Of a stretch of DNA of 64,000 nucleotides, positions 44,715 through 53,185 are shown one piece after another. Both the position numbers and the translations under genes were made by a program. How positions within the stretch are numbered: the first letter of the stretch is position 1; each line of letters starts with the position of its first letter. A model generated the notes under the pieces. That model ran no database searches. It was not told where the DNA came from and saw only the letters and a program-made list of their open reading frames with translations. Source of the stretch: Alphaproteobacteria bacterium (GTDB lineage: Bacteria > Pseudomonadota > Alphaproteobacteria > Rhizobiales > Devosiaceae); contig JAHJWO010000046.1 in assembly GCA_018828145.1 (NCBI GenBank), forward strand, positions 1 through 64,000, written 5' to 3'.

Positions 44715-45526
44715 CCTTTGACTCCGACACCGGCGAACCCTGTGTTCATGTTTCGCCGCAACAAGAAATAGACGCCGATCGCCGGCGCTGCGTAGATGAT
44801 GGAAAAGGCGGTCAGGAAGCCATAGTTGATGGCGCCCTGCTGGCCGAAGGCCGCGTAGAGCCCCACCGACATGGGAAAGGCATCCTGCACCCGCGCAAAG
44901 ATCAGCGGCAACAGGAACTCGTTCCAGGCGCCGGTGAAGCTGAAGAACCAGACCACGGCAATGCCGGCCCGCGACATGGGCAGCACGATGCGGGTGACGA
45001 TCTGGAACAGGCTCGCCCCTTCCACATAGGCGGCTTCCTCAAGCTCGATCGGCACGGTGTCGAAGAAGTTCTTGAGCAGCAGCAGGGTGAAGGGGAGATT
45101 GAGAATGGTCAGCGCGATGATGACGCCGAACTGGTTGAGCAGCCCGCCGCGCTGGGCGGCGAAATATAGCGGCACCAGGACGCCGGCCGAGGGCAGCATG
45201 CGCAGCAGCACCAGCGTCCAGAGGAAGGCATTGCGCCCCGGAATGCGCAGCCGCGACAGCGGATAGGCCGCCGAGATGCCGACCACGACGCTGAGTGTGG
45301 CCGTGCCGGCGGCGATCAGCATGGAATTGAGGAATTGCCGCCCGGCATTGCCGCTGACCGCCAGGGCGAAATTGTCGAGCCCGATGCTGCGCGGAATTTC
45401 GAGCTGGCCGGTCGAGAGCGGATTGAAGGCATTGAGGATGAGCCAGGAAAAGGGGCTGACCCAGATGACGGCCATGAAGCTCAGCGCAATGGCGGTGAGG
45501 CGCGAGGTGGCGGGATTGGATTCCAT
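44711..45526 (-). CDS. Sugar ABC transporter permease (MalG-type)
   Basis: A 271-residue inner-membrane protein with about six helices. The cytoplasmic loop ELEEAAYVEGASLFQIVTRIVLP is the EAA motif that meets the ATPase. The true start is ATG 45526, which shares one base with the stop of the previous gene (TAATG). It pairs with the MalF-type permease. A longer in-frame reading upstream runs out of frame through the other permease and is not real. Confidence 0.9.
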   Translation of the reverse strand: MESNPATSRLTAIALSFMAVIWVSPFSWLILNAFNPLSTGQLEIPRSIGLDNFALAVSGNAGRQFLNSMLIAAGTATLSVVVGISAAYPLSRLRIPGRNAFLWTLVLLRMLPSAGVLVPLYFAAQRGGLLNQFGVIIALTILNLPFTLLLLKNFFDTVPIELEEAAYVEGASLFQIVTRIVLPMSRAGIAVVWFFSFTGAWNEFLLPLIFARVQDAFPMSVGLYAAFGQQGAINYGFLTAFSIIYAAPAIGVYFLLRRNMNTGFAGVGVKG

Positions 45527-46416
45527 TATTTCGGCTCCCGCAGCATGCGCAGATAGACCAGCGACAAGAGGCCGACAATGACCAGCATGGCGACGGAAAT
45601 CGCGCTGCCAAAGCCCAGATTGCCGCGTGAAAAGCTCTGATTGTAGAGAAACACCGCCAGCGTTTCGGTCTGCCGGCCGGGACCACCGCCGGTCATGGCG
45701 TAGATCAGCGGGAAATAGGTGAAGGTCCAGATGGTGATGAACAGCATATTGGTGGCGATATGCGGCCGGATGATCGGCAGCTGCACCATCCAAATGCGCT
45801 GGAACGGGGTGGCGCCATCGACCTTGGCCGCCTCGACCACTTCGCGGGACACCGAATCCAGCGCGGCCGAGAACAGCAGGTAGGACCAGGCCGTGCCTTT
45901 CCAGACATTGGCGATGGTGACGATGGGCAGGGCGTATTCGTTGATGAAATTGATCGGTGCAAAGCCGAGCGGCACGACGATCAGCTGGTTGATCAATCCG
46001 GTCTGGGCCGTGGTGGCCGACCAGAGAAAGGCCGCGACGATATCGGGCAGCAGCCAGCCCAGCATGATGCAGACTTCCACCACGGTGCGAATGGTCGACT
46101 GGCTGCCGCGCAGCAAGGCGGCCAGGAGGAAGCCGAGCACGGACTGGCCGACAATGGCCGAGAAGAAGACGAAGATGACCGTGGTCCAGAGCGACTCCAG
46201 GAAGCCACGGCGGGTGAACAGGCGCTCGAAATTCTGCAGGCCGACCCAGCTCCACTCCACCGACTTGCGGCCCACCAGGGCCAGATCGGTAAAGCTGAAG
46301 GCGAAGGCCCAGGCGGTGAAGTAGAGCAGCGCGCCGATCAGCAATGCGGCCGGCAGCATGCCGAGACCAAGAACCAGGAGATTGCTGGTGAGCCAGGGAT
46401 TGGCCTGGTTTTTCAT
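45526..46416 (-). CDS. Sugar ABC transporter permease (MalF-type)
   Basis: A 296-residue membrane protein with about six helices and the EAA loop VEAAKVDGATPFQRIWMVQLP (about 190-210). The start ATG 46416 gives MKNQANPWL, the usual short lead before the first helix; an earlier start inside the repeat region is not supported. It is separated from the binding-protein gene by about 340 bp of repeat DNA and overlaps the next permease by one base. Confidence 0.88.
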   Translation of the reverse strand: MKNQANPWLTSNLLVLGLGMLPAALLIGALLYFTAWAFAFSFTDLALVGRKSVEWSWVGLQNFERLFTRRGFLESLWTTVIFVFFSAIVGQSVLGFLLAALLRGSQSTIRTVVEVCIMLGWLLPDIVAAFLWSATTAQTGLINQLIVVPLGFAPINFINEYALPIVTIANVWKGTAWSYLLFSAALDSVSREVVEAAKVDGATPFQRIWMVQLPIIRPHIATNMLFITIWTFTYFPLIYAMTGGGPGRQTETLAVFLYNQSFSRGNLGFGSAISVAMLVIVGLLSLVYLRMLREPK

Positions 46417-46754
46417 GGCGATACTCGCTTGGACATGCAGGCTCCGCAAACTCGATAGGCACCCTCCCCCTCTGTGGGGAGGGGGGTGGCACAACTGGGG
46501 CTAACCGACACCCCCTCCCAGCCTCCTCGCTTCAAATCGCTCCACCGGATCGATTTGCCCTTCGGGACAGGTCGGAGCCCATCAAGGGGGAGGTGCCGCG
46601 CGCCGGGCGCTGCACCATCTCAGGATGGGCCCCGGCTCAAGGCCGGGGTGACACTGTGGGTGGGGCGACGCCGGAGTTCCGATCCAGCCCCACTCCCCCG
46701 TCACGGCGACGCCCGGAGGACAGTCGGGCGCCGCCGCGTCGGGAGGGGACTGCC
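46417..46754. repeat. Palindromic repeat cluster between binding-protein and permease genes
   Basis: A C/G-rich inverted repeat at about 46463-46490 (CACCCTCCCCC against GGGGAGGGGGGTG) is followed by a looser inverted pair (CACCCCCTCCC near 46510 with GGGGGAGGTG near 46587). Then comes GATGGGCCCCGGCTCAAGGC with a perfect stem CCCCGGC (46630-46636) to GCCGGGG (46642-46648), a sequence type seen dispersed in alphaproteobacterial genomes. No gene is present. As in E. coli malE-malF, it may adjust the ratio of binding protein to permease. Confidence 0.6.
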
Positions 46755-48071
46755 TTACTCGTAGGTGATGACCTTCTCTTCGCCGAATTCGTCGACCAGG
46801 GCATCGTGGTAGTTCTGGACGACTTCCTCGACCTCGACGCCATCGAGCAGGTCGGACGTGGCCTGCTGGATCAGCGCGGAGACCGTCTGGTAGCCGGGGA
46901 CCGTGTCGCGGCCGGTGGTATCGGCGGCGAGCGCCGTCGCTTCGGCCAGGAACGGATCGGCGGTATATTCCGGGCTTTCCGAAATATCGGTGCGCACCGC
47001 CATGCGGTGATTGGCCAGGGTCCAGGCCTTGAAATTGGCTTCATCGAAGATCGAGGTGATCAGCTTGAAGGCCATTTCCTTGTCAGCGGCGGCGGCATTG
47101 ATGCCGATGGTCCAGCCGCCCGAGATATTGGTGGTTTCCTTGGTGCCCGGCTCGCCCGAACCCGGCCATGGGGTCCAGCCCACCTGGGCGTCGCGCTCTT
47201 CGCGGCTGGGTGGATTGTTGCAGTCCCAGAGGCATGCATCTTCCCAGGAGCCGGAGGCGAGAATGCCCAGATTGTCATCGGCCAGGGCCTGGCGAACGGC
47301 GGCGCCGATATCGGTGGCGTAGTTGAGATCGGCCGGGTTCAGTTCCTGGGCGACATAGACCTGGTGATAGAGATCAAAGGTGCGGCGCAAAGCCGGGCTG
47401 TCGCCGATCCACTGATTGGTCTCGCGGTTGAGCAGGCGATTGCGATCGCCCTCGGGCACGTCAGCGCCGAGCAGGGCCATATAGACGCCCTGCATGGTGG
47501 CGGCTTCGGCCTGTTTGGTGCCGGCCGGCAGCTGGAACGGATATTGCACGCCCGCTTCCTTGAGCTTGGTGGCGGCATCGAGAATGTCGGCCCAGCTCTT
47601 GGGCTCCCAGGGCATGGCAATGCCGGCCTTTTCAAAATTGGACTTGTCGTACCAGAGCATGCGCACATCGGTATCGGTGGGCAGGGCATAGACATTGCCC
47701 TGGTAGGAGGCGACTTCGAGCAGGCCGGGCAGGTAATACTGGTACTGGTCCCAGCCGGCGGCGAGCTCGTTGAGCGGGTGGAGATAGCCGGCCGAGGCCA
47801 GCTCGGAGACCATGAAGCTATCGACCAGATTGACGTCGGCGGCAGTGCCGGCGCTCAGATCGAGCGCGATACGCTGGTCATAGCCCTGGCCGGGCAGCTT
47901 GATGGCGTTGACGGTTTCGCCGGTTTCGGCCTCGAAGGCCTCGATGCCTGGCTCCACCAGTGCGGCGATCCATTCGGCATACATGAACGACACTTCGGCC
48001 CTGGCGGGGATCGCTGCGGCGGCCAGCAGCGACACTGCGGCCACCGTGGTCAGAAAACCTTGCTTGAGCAT
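46755..48071 (-). CDS. Extracellular sugar-binding protein (family 1)
   Basis: A 438-residue solute-binding protein with a signal peptide (about 1-25, ending PARA). The mature part EVSFMYAEWIAALVEPGIEAFEAETG is typical of the MalE-like group; later segments are NVYALPTDTDVRMLWYDK and ISGGWTIGINAAA. The ligand is probably an oligosaccharide with alpha-mannose, judging by the GH38 enzyme in the operon. A GAGGAGGAG ribosome site precedes the start. It leads the minus-strand operon and faces the LacI gene with a shared operator region. Confidence 0.88.
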   Translation of the reverse strand: MLKQGFLTTVAAVSLLAAAAIPARAEVSFMYAEWIAALVEPGIEAFEAETGETVNAIKLPGQGYDQRIALDLSAGTAADVNLVDSFMVSELASAGYLHPLNELAAGWDQYQYYLPGLLEVASYQGNVYALPTDTDVRMLWYDKSNFEKAGIAMPWEPKSWADILDAATKLKEAGVQYPFQLPAGTKQAEAATMQGVYMALLGADVPEGDRNRLLNRETNQWIGDSPALRRTFDLYHQVYVAQELNPADLNYATDIGAAVRQALADDNLGILASGSWEDACLWDCNNPPSREERDAQVGWTPWPGSGEPGTKETTNISGGWTIGINAAAADKEMAFKLITSIFDEANFKAWTLANHRMAVRTDISESPEYTADPFLAEATALAADTTGRDTVPGYQTVSALIQQATSDLLDGVEVEEVVQNYHDALVDEFGEEKVITYE

Positions 48072-48158
48072 CCAACTCCTCCTCTGCTGCTCGCGCCGCC
48101 TCTGTGAGCGGCCTCACGCGGAACCTCGTTCAGCGCGCCGTCAGGTAACCACAGGATA

Positions 48159-48170
48159 TGCAACGTTGCA
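48159..48170. promoter_or_regulatory. LacI-type operator (perfect palindrome)
   Basis: TGCAACGTTGCA is a perfect palindrome with the central CG that LacI-family proteins contact. It is 88 bp upstream of the binding-protein start and 183 bp upstream of the LacI gene. Confidence 0.7.
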
Positions 48171-48234
48171 ATTGGAAATCGCATTGGGACAGGATAGGTG
48201 ACATTTTTCGGATAAAGCTTATGTTTTTCAGTAC

Positions 48235-48290
48235 TATAAGATTTGTGCAATCGTTTCAGTCCTGCCGCGCTGGCGTGTGTATCGTTGCAA
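48235..48290 (+). promoter_or_regulatory. lacI-side promoter and secondary operators
   Basis: TATAAG (48235-48240) is a likely -10 element for the LacI gene. A degenerate copy of the operator (GCAATCGTTTCA, 48247-48258) lies at the expected start of transcription. A better copy, TGTATCGTTGCA (48278-48289), matches the palindrome at 48159 in 10 of 12 positions. Together they suggest autoregulation with possible looping. Confidence 0.5.
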
Positions 48291-48353
48291 AATTTGGGTA
48301 GTTTGGTTTCCGCCTCCGCCGGTGTAAAAGCGAGGCATGGGGACGTTGAGCGC

Positions 48354-49385
48354 ATGAGCCAGAAGACGATTGCAGGCAGCAAGGGCCGGAGCGGACAGCG
48401 GGTCACGCTGCGCACCATTGCGGAGGTGACGGGGCTGAGCCTGTCGACGGTGTCGCTGTCGCTGCGCGGGGGCACAACGCTCAAGCAGGAGACGCGCGAC
48501 AAGGTGGCGGAGGCCGCCAAGGCGCTGGGCTATATTCCCGATCGCGCCGGGGTGCGGCTGCGTACGGGCAAGACCAATGTCATCGCGCTGGTGCTGGACG
48601 GGGCCGAGGATTCGATCGATTTCGCGCGGCAGATGATCCAGGGGATCGGCCAGGCGATCCGCGGTACGCGCTACCACCTGACGGTGATCCCCGAATTCGA
48701 GCGGAACCTCAGCGCCGACACGATCCGCTACATTCTGGACAACCGCACGGCGGACGGGGTCATCATCACCCATACCGGGCCGCGCGACAAACGCGTGCAG
48801 ATGATGATCGACGCCGACTTTCCCTTTGTCAGCCATGGGCGGACGGAATTCTTCACGCCGCACCCCTATCACGACTTCCACTCCGAGGTGTTCGCCACCA
48901 TGGCGGTGGAGCGGCTGGCGAGCAAGGGATGCCGGCAGACCATGCTGGTGATCGGGGACGACAGCACGACCAATTACCACAATATCGTCACCGCCTTTCA
49001 CCGGGCGACGGCGCGGGCGGGCATGGGCGGGCAGGTGCTGGAAGGCACGATGGGCATCACGCCGGCCGAGATGCGCAAGATCGGGCTCGACCTGGCGACG
49101 GGCGCCGGGCGGCCGGATGGCATTATCTGCGACAGCGAGATGCGCACCATCGCGCTGGTGGGCGGGCTGCAGGAGGGCGGGCTGGTGCTGGGGCGGGACG
49201 TGCACCTGGTCTACAAGCAGACCTCGGGCATATTGCCGACGCTGTTTCCCTCGCTGGACAGCATCCGCGAGGATGTGTTTGCCGCCGGCGGGGAGCTGAC
49301 GCGGCTGCTGCTCAAGCGCATCGAGGGCGCCGATATCGCCGAGCTGCAGACCATGGCGGAGCCACAGGCCAACTGGCGCAGCTAG
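48354..49385 (+). CDS. LacI-family regulator of the mannoside operon
   Basis: A 343-residue regulator. The helix-turn-helix is RVTLRTIAEVTGLSLSTVSLSLRGG (about 15-39) and the sensor domain begins GKTNVIALVLDGAED; DADFPFVSHGRTEF lies near 160. ATG 48354 fits the family start; about 37 in-frame codons upstream are unlike LacI. It is divergent from the transporter and alpha-mannosidase genes and has LacI-type palindromes between, so it most likely represses them until a mannoside binds. It is related to the LacI protein at 31033. Confidence 0.87.
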   Translation: MSQKTIAGSKGRSGQRVTLRTIAEVTGLSLSTVSLSLRGGTTLKQETRDKVAEAAKALGYIPDRAGVRLRTGKTNVIALVLDGAEDSIDFARQMIQGIGQAIRGTRYHLTVIPEFERNLSADTIRYILDNRTADGVIITHTGPRDKRVQMMIDADFPFVSHGRTEFFTPHPYHDFHSEVFATMAVERLASKGCRQTMLVIGDDSTTNYHNIVTAFHRATARAGMGGQVLEGTMGITPAEMRKIGLDLATGAGRPDGIICDSEMRTIALVGGLQEGGLVLGRDVHLVYKQTSGILPTLFPSLDSIREDVFAAGGELTRLLLKRIEGADIAELQTMAEPQANWRS

Positions 49386-49428
49386 GGCGAAGCGTGCATT
49401 TTTACCGGCGCCGAGTCAGCCATCGTTA

Positions 49429-51705
49429 GTGATCGGCGGGTATACTGCAGGACCCAACCGGTGTGCGCAGTTGACCAGCTCGACGATCCAGACGACCTCG
49501 CTGTCCAAGCAGATCACCTACCTCTCCTTCGCACTGGCCACGGTGCTGATCGCGAGCCTGGCCGGATTTGGTTGGTGGGCGGCCTCCAATATCGATGATC
49601 GCTCGATCGCGCGGGAAGCGCGGGCGGTGAATGTTGGCCTGGCCGAGATCGCCCAGCAGCTGCCGGTCGATCAGGACACGGCGGCCATCTGGGACGATGC
49701 GGTGACCAATCTGCGGGCCGGCAACCAGCCGTGGATCGCCGACAATCTCGCCGACTGGATGAGCAGCTATTTCGGGCATGATCGCGTCTACATCCTCGAC
49801 GCCCAGAACCTGCCAGTCCGCGCCGTCGAGAACGGCATGGCGGTCGAGGGCCTCTACCAGCAGGACCGGACCGTGCTCGCCCCCCTGGTGACGGCGCTGC
49901 GCGAACAGATGGCGGATGCCGCAAGCGGATTGACGGATTCGACGGAGGCGGTGACCGGGCTGGGCGTGCGCGACCTCGTGGTGCTTCCGGGCAACCGGCC
50001 GGCGCTTGTCAGCGTACGCCCGATCGTTCCGTCCAGCGCAGAGGTGCAGCAGGCGCCGGGTTCGGAATTCCTGCATATATCGCTGCGCCTGGTGGGCCAG
50101 TCCGTCGCCGCGGAAATCGGCGAGAGGTTCGAAGTGCGGGACCTGGCCTTCGAAAGCAGCGCCGAGGCGACGGACGAGCGGATCGCTGCGCCCCTGCTCA
50201 ATGCACAGAACCGGATTGTCGGTTTTTTCACCTGGGTGCCCGACGAGCCCGCCTACGAGCTGATCCGGGACACCGCGCCGGCAGTCGGGGGCGGTGTCGC
50301 CATCGGGGCGCTGGCCGTGATCATGCTACTCGGCCGGCTGCGGCGAACCTCGACCCTGCTGGAAGACAGCAAGGCGCAGGCCTCGTTCCTGGCCTTTCAC
50401 GACGCGCTGACGGGCATTCCAAACCGGGCGCTGTTCGAGGACCGTCTGGAGCAGGCGCTGGCAAACCGGCGCCGCACGGGCGCAAGCCTTGCGCTGCACT
50501 ATATCGACCTGGACCGGTTCAAACATGTGAACGATACGTTGGGCCACCCGGCCGGCGACGAGCTGATCCGGCGCGGCGCCAAACGGCTCGCGGCGCTGGT
50601 CGACGAGGTCGATACGGTCGCCAGGCTCGGCGGCGACGAATTTGCGATCATCCAGTTCGAGGTGGCGGACGTGCAGGCGGCGCTGGCCCTGGGCCAGAAG
50701 ATCGTGGCGGCGTTCGAACCACCCTTCGACATCGCCGGATCGGAGGCGCGCGTTGGCGCCAGCGTGGGGGTGGCAGTGGCGTCGGATTCCGCCACCACGG
50801 CCGAGGACCTGATGCGACAGGCCGATATCGCCCTCTATGAGGCCAAGGACAATGGCAGGGCGCGCTGCCAGCTGTTTGCCGGCGAACTCGATGATGCGGT
50901 GCGCGAAAAGCGGGCGCTGGAAATGGACCTGCGGGCCGCCCTGAAATCGGATGGCGGGCTGCACCTGGTTTATCAGCCCATCTTCAGCACGCATTCGGGC
51001 GCGGTGGTGGGGGCAGAGGCGCTGGTGCGATGGGCGCATCGCGAGCGCGGGCCGCTGCCGCCGGCCAGCTTTATCGGATTGGCCGAAGAGCGCGGCCTCA
51101 TCGGGCAGCTGGGCATGTGGGTGCTGGGCGAGGCCTGCCGCTATGCCGTCAGCTCGCAAGTGCCCTGGGTGGCCGTCAATGCCTCTCCGCTGCAGTTTCG
51201 CGACGAGCGATTTGCCGACCGGGTCTTTGCCGTGCTGGACGAGACCGGGCTGGAGGCCAGGCGCCTCGAGATCGAGATCACCGAAGGATTGTTGCTGCAG
51301 AATTCGCCCATGGTTCAGGACACGCTGATGCGGCTGCGGGCGCGGGGCATCCGGATTGCGCTCGACGATTTCGGAACGGGCTATTCCTCGATCAGCTATC
51401 TGCGCAACCATGGCGTGGACAAGCTCAAGATCGATCAGTCATTCACGGCACAACTGGGCAGGAACAGCGAGATCGACGGCATTGTGCGCTCGATCATCGA
51501 CCTGGGTCGGGCGATGCATATGGGCGTTACGGCCGAGGGTGTCGAGACCGAGGCGCAGCGGATGCTGCTGGGCGAGATGGGATGCAACCAACTGCAGGGT
51601 TACCTGCTGGCCAAGCCGATGACGCCGGTGGATCTGGAGAGAATGCTGGCGGCCAAGGCGACGGGTGCGACCGGAGGCGGACAAGCCAGGCCAATGGCAG
51701 GCTGA
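49429..51705 (+). CDS. Membrane GGDEF-EAL c-di-GMP signalling protein
   Basis: A protein of up to 758 residues. A membrane helix (about 33-52) is followed by a CHASE4-like periplasmic sensor (about 60-280), a second helix (about 284-302), a GGDEF domain with RLGGDEF near 400 and an EAL domain with AEALVRW near 530 and LDDFGTGYSS. The I-site position reads DEVD, so inhibition by c-di-GMP is doubtful. The start is uncertain: GTG 49429 or TTG 49471, neither with a good ribosome site. It is a single gene between the mannoside locus and small hypotheticals, on the same strand as the LacI gene. Confidence 0.87.
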   Translation: MIGGYTAGPNRCAQLTSSTIQTTSLSKQITYLSFALATVLIASLAGFGWWAASNIDDRSIAREARAVNVGLAEIAQQLPVDQDTAAIWDDAVTNLRAGNQPWIADNLADWMSSYFGHDRVYILDAQNLPVRAVENGMAVEGLYQQDRTVLAPLVTALREQMADAASGLTDSTEAVTGLGVRDLVVLPGNRPALVSVRPIVPSSAEVQQAPGSEFLHISLRLVGQSVAAEIGERFEVRDLAFESSAEATDERIAAPLLNAQNRIVGFFTWVPDEPAYELIRDTAPAVGGGVAIGALAVIMLLGRLRRTSTLLEDSKAQASFLAFHDALTGIPNRALFEDRLEQALANRRRTGASLALHYIDLDRFKHVNDTLGHPAGDELIRRGAKRLAALVDEVDTVARLGGDEFAIIQFEVADVQAALALGQKIVAAFEPPFDIAGSEARVGASVGVAVASDSATTAEDLMRQADIALYEAKDNGRARCQLFAGELDDAVREKRALEMDLRAALKSDGGLHLVYQPIFSTHSGAVVGAEALVRWAHRERGPLPPASFIGLAEERGLIGQLGMWVLGEACRYAVSSQVPWVAVNASPLQFRDERFADRVFAVLDETGLEARRLEIEITEGLLLQNSPMVQDTLMRLRARGIRIALDDFGTGYSSISYLRNHGVDKLKIDQSFTAQLGRNSEIDGIVRSIIDLGRAMHMGVTAEGVETEAQRMLLGEMGCNQLQGYLLAKPMTPVDLERMLAAKATGATGGGQARPMAG

Positions 51706-51707
51706 AG

Positions 51708-51734
51708 CCACGCGCCAGACTGGCTGGCGCGTGG
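51708..51734. terminator. Hairpin between convergent genes
   Basis: CCACGCGCCAG (51708-51718) pairs perfectly with CTGGCGCGTGG (51724-51734) around ACTGG, between the stop of the GGDEF-EAL gene and that of the small hypothetical gene at 51745. There is no T-run on either side, so it is a stop-like or stabilising structure, not a classical terminator. Confidence 0.5.
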
Positions 51735-51744
51735 AAGGATGTGG

Positions 51745-52044
51745 CTACATGCCGACAGCGGCCTGGGTCGGCGCGGCATGGGCAGATGCCCGCGTCGTCG
51801 CCTGCTTGGCGCGCGAGAGGGGATAAGCGCCCGCCTCGTAAAGGGCCCTGATGGCCTTGCCTTCAAAGCGGCGTTCGTCGACCTCAAGGAAGGAGCCCGC
51901 CAGAGCATTCTCTGGCAGTTCCTCGATGCAGTACTGAACGGCCTCAGACGCCTTGGCGAAGCGCCGATACTGCGCTGACGCCGTCTTGGCGTAGCGCTTG
52001 GCGACGAAAAGTTCGGCTCTGGCGTTGTAGTCGATGTCCACCAT
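51745..52044 (-). CDS. Small hypothetical protein, downstream paralogue of a tandem pair
   Basis: A 99-residue soluble protein starting MVDIDYNARAELFVAKRY, with TASAQYRRFAKASEAVQYCIEE and ending in PLSRAK plus a low-complexity Ala/Thr tail. It shares D-[YF]-x-ARAEL, TASAQ, a helix with A-V/I-x-[YF] and YPLxR with the gene just upstream, so the two are duplicates. AAAGGAG lies before ATG 52044. No known family. Its first 101 bases overlap the end of the upstream gene in another frame. Confidence 0.7.
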   Translation of the reverse strand: MVDIDYNARAELFVAKRYAKTASAQYRRFAKASEAVQYCIEELPENALAGSFLEVDERRFEGKAIRALYEAGAYPLSRAKQATTRASAHAAPTQAAVGM

Positions 52045-52342
52045 TGGAATCTCCTTTGGAGTGAATCGCCGGGCGGCGACGCAAGCGGGACGGGGTGTCC
52101 TGGTGCTTGCGGGGAAGCGGATAGTCGGGGCTGCGATACAGCCAGGACAGCTGCTCACTCGAAAACGTCGTGTCGCCGATGGTGAGACGGGCGCCATGAA
52201 GGCTTACGGGAGCGGCTTCCTCTAGAGCGAAGCGAATTGCCTGGGCGGCGGTGTGGAAGCTACGCGCTCCCTGCGCCGACGCGGTTTGCCAGTCGCTGCC
52301 GAGATAAAGCTCGGCGCGAGCCTGGAAGTCTGGATATGTCAT
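51944..52342 (-). CDS. Small hypothetical protein, upstream paralogue, running into the next gene
   Basis: A 132-residue reading frame starting MTYPDFQARAELYLGSDW. Residues 1-80 align with the paralogue downstream (ARAEL, TASAQ, YPLPRK). After PLPRK (about 76-80) the frame continues with about 50 Arg- and Ser-rich residues unlike any protein domain, through the Shine-Dalgarno region and start of the next gene. This suggests that an original stop near residue 85 was lost and the present tail is newly added. It is likely co-translated with the downstream paralogue. Function unknown. Confidence 0.65.
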   Translation of the reverse strand: MTYPDFQARAELYLGSDWQTASAQGARSFHTAAQAIRFALEEAAPVSLHGARLTIGDTTFSSEQLSWLYRSPDYPLPRKHQDTPSRLRRRPAIHSKGDSNGGHRLQRQSRTFRRQALRQDGVSAVSALRQGV

Positions 52343-52387
52343 ATTTTCTCTGGCGATCCGGCAATGCGCACGGATCTCTTTCTAGTG

Positions 52388-52433
52388 CTCCGGCAACCTG
52401 CCGGAGAGATCGGGCCCGCACGGGGCGGGCCCG
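52388..52433. terminator. Two hairpins after the cold-shock gene
   Basis: CTCCGGCA (52388-52395) with TGCCGGAG (52399-52406), and CGGGCCCGC (52411-52419) with GCGGGCCCG (52425-52433), lie directly after the csp stop. T-rich sequence follows only on the plus strand. They probably end or protect the csp mRNA. Confidence 0.5.
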
Positions 52434-52441
52434 GCAGTTTC

Positions 52442-52651
52442 TTACTGAACGAGCGTCAGGTTTGCAGCCGAGGCCTTGCCATCACGGCCGGTCTCGAGCT
52501 CATAGGTAACCTTGTCGCCTTCATAGAGGCCATTGAGGCCCGAACGCTCGACGGCGGAAACATGGACGAAAGCGTCCTTGCTGCCATCTTCGGGCGAAAT
52601 GAAGCCGAAGCCCTTGGTGGAATTGAAAAACTTAACGGTGCCGGTGATCAT
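52442..52651 (-). CDS. Cold-shock protein, CspA family
   Basis: A 69-residue OB-fold protein with both RNA-binding motifs: KGFGFI (about 13-18) and VHVSAV in the second strand. It binds single-stranded RNA and DNA and melts mRNA structure. The length is standard. A TTGTTA-17-TATATA promoter about 165 bases upstream gives a long 5' leader, as in cold-inducible csp genes where the leader acts as a thermosensor. Confidence 0.93.
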   Translation of the reverse strand: MITGTVKFFNSTKGFGFISPEDGSKDAFVHVSAVERSGLNGLYEGDKVTYELETGRDGKASAANLTLVQ

Positions 52652-52817
52652 GGCTAAAGGCCTATCTTATCGTGCCCCGGCCAAATCAAATGGCCAGAAA
52701 GCATCATTGCTGCACCACAACATGTGGGGCAGGTCTAACACGCTCTCAAAAACAGGGGGGTAGCGAAAACCGGAAAACCGGGATCAGATAGCCATGTGAG
52801 CTCAAACGTATGAGGGC

Positions 52818-52846
52818 TATATAGGGGCTATTGGCGCAGATAACAA
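52818..52846 (-). promoter_or_regulatory. Promoter of the cold-shock gene
   Basis: On the minus strand TTGTTA (52846-52841), a 17-base spacer and TATATA (52823-52818) fit a sigma-70 promoter. Transcription would begin near 52811, leaving a leader of about 160 bases before the csp start codon. Confidence 0.65.
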
Positions 52847-52883
52847 GGGCGCAGCGAATCCCGGTGCGCCACGCCCGTCCATT

Positions 52884-53162
52884 CTAGAGCAGAACGAGCA
52901 TGCCCTCGGCCACCTGCTGGGTCACGTCATAGGTCGCCGGCGCCTCTTCGCGCGCCGCGAAAGCGCCCAGCTCCCGCAGCTGTTCGCCGGTGAATTCGAG
53001 TTCATAGCGCGGCGGGGACTTGCGCCCCGACTGCATCGTGCTGAAGGCGGAGGCGCGTTCCCAGCCTTCATAGCGACCGGCGGGCAGGAAGATCCCGCGG
53101 GCCAGTTCGAACTCGTCCTCGGCGTGAAACGAGACAGCTTTCGGCTTCTTGCCCTGGCGCAT
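52884..53162 (-). CDS. Small hypothetical protein (92 residues)
   Basis: A 92-residue soluble protein, start MRQGKKPKAVSFHAEDEFELARGIFLPAG. The sequence is mixed charged and hydrophobic without membrane segments; FTGEQLRELGAFAAREEAP forms a helix near the end. Not recognised. It begins 23 bp after the stop of the 77-residue gene upstream, so both are probably one transcript. A GGAG ribosome site with suitable spacing supports the start. Confidence 0.6.
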   Translation of the reverse strand: MRQGKKPKAVSFHAEDEFELARGIFLPAGRYEGWERASAFSTMQSGRKSPPRYELEFTGEQLRELGAFAAREEAPATYDVTQQVAEGMLVLL

Positions 53163-53185
53163 TGGTTTCTCCTGCGGAAGGTGGC

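Noticed and set aside
44711..46492. Single 593-codon permease frame on minus
   Set aside because: Only its last 271 codons are permease; the first part is an out-of-frame reading of the other permease gene.
46593..48107. Plus-strand frame of 504 codons
   Set aside because: Antisense to the sugar-binding protein, which has a signal peptide and family motifs.
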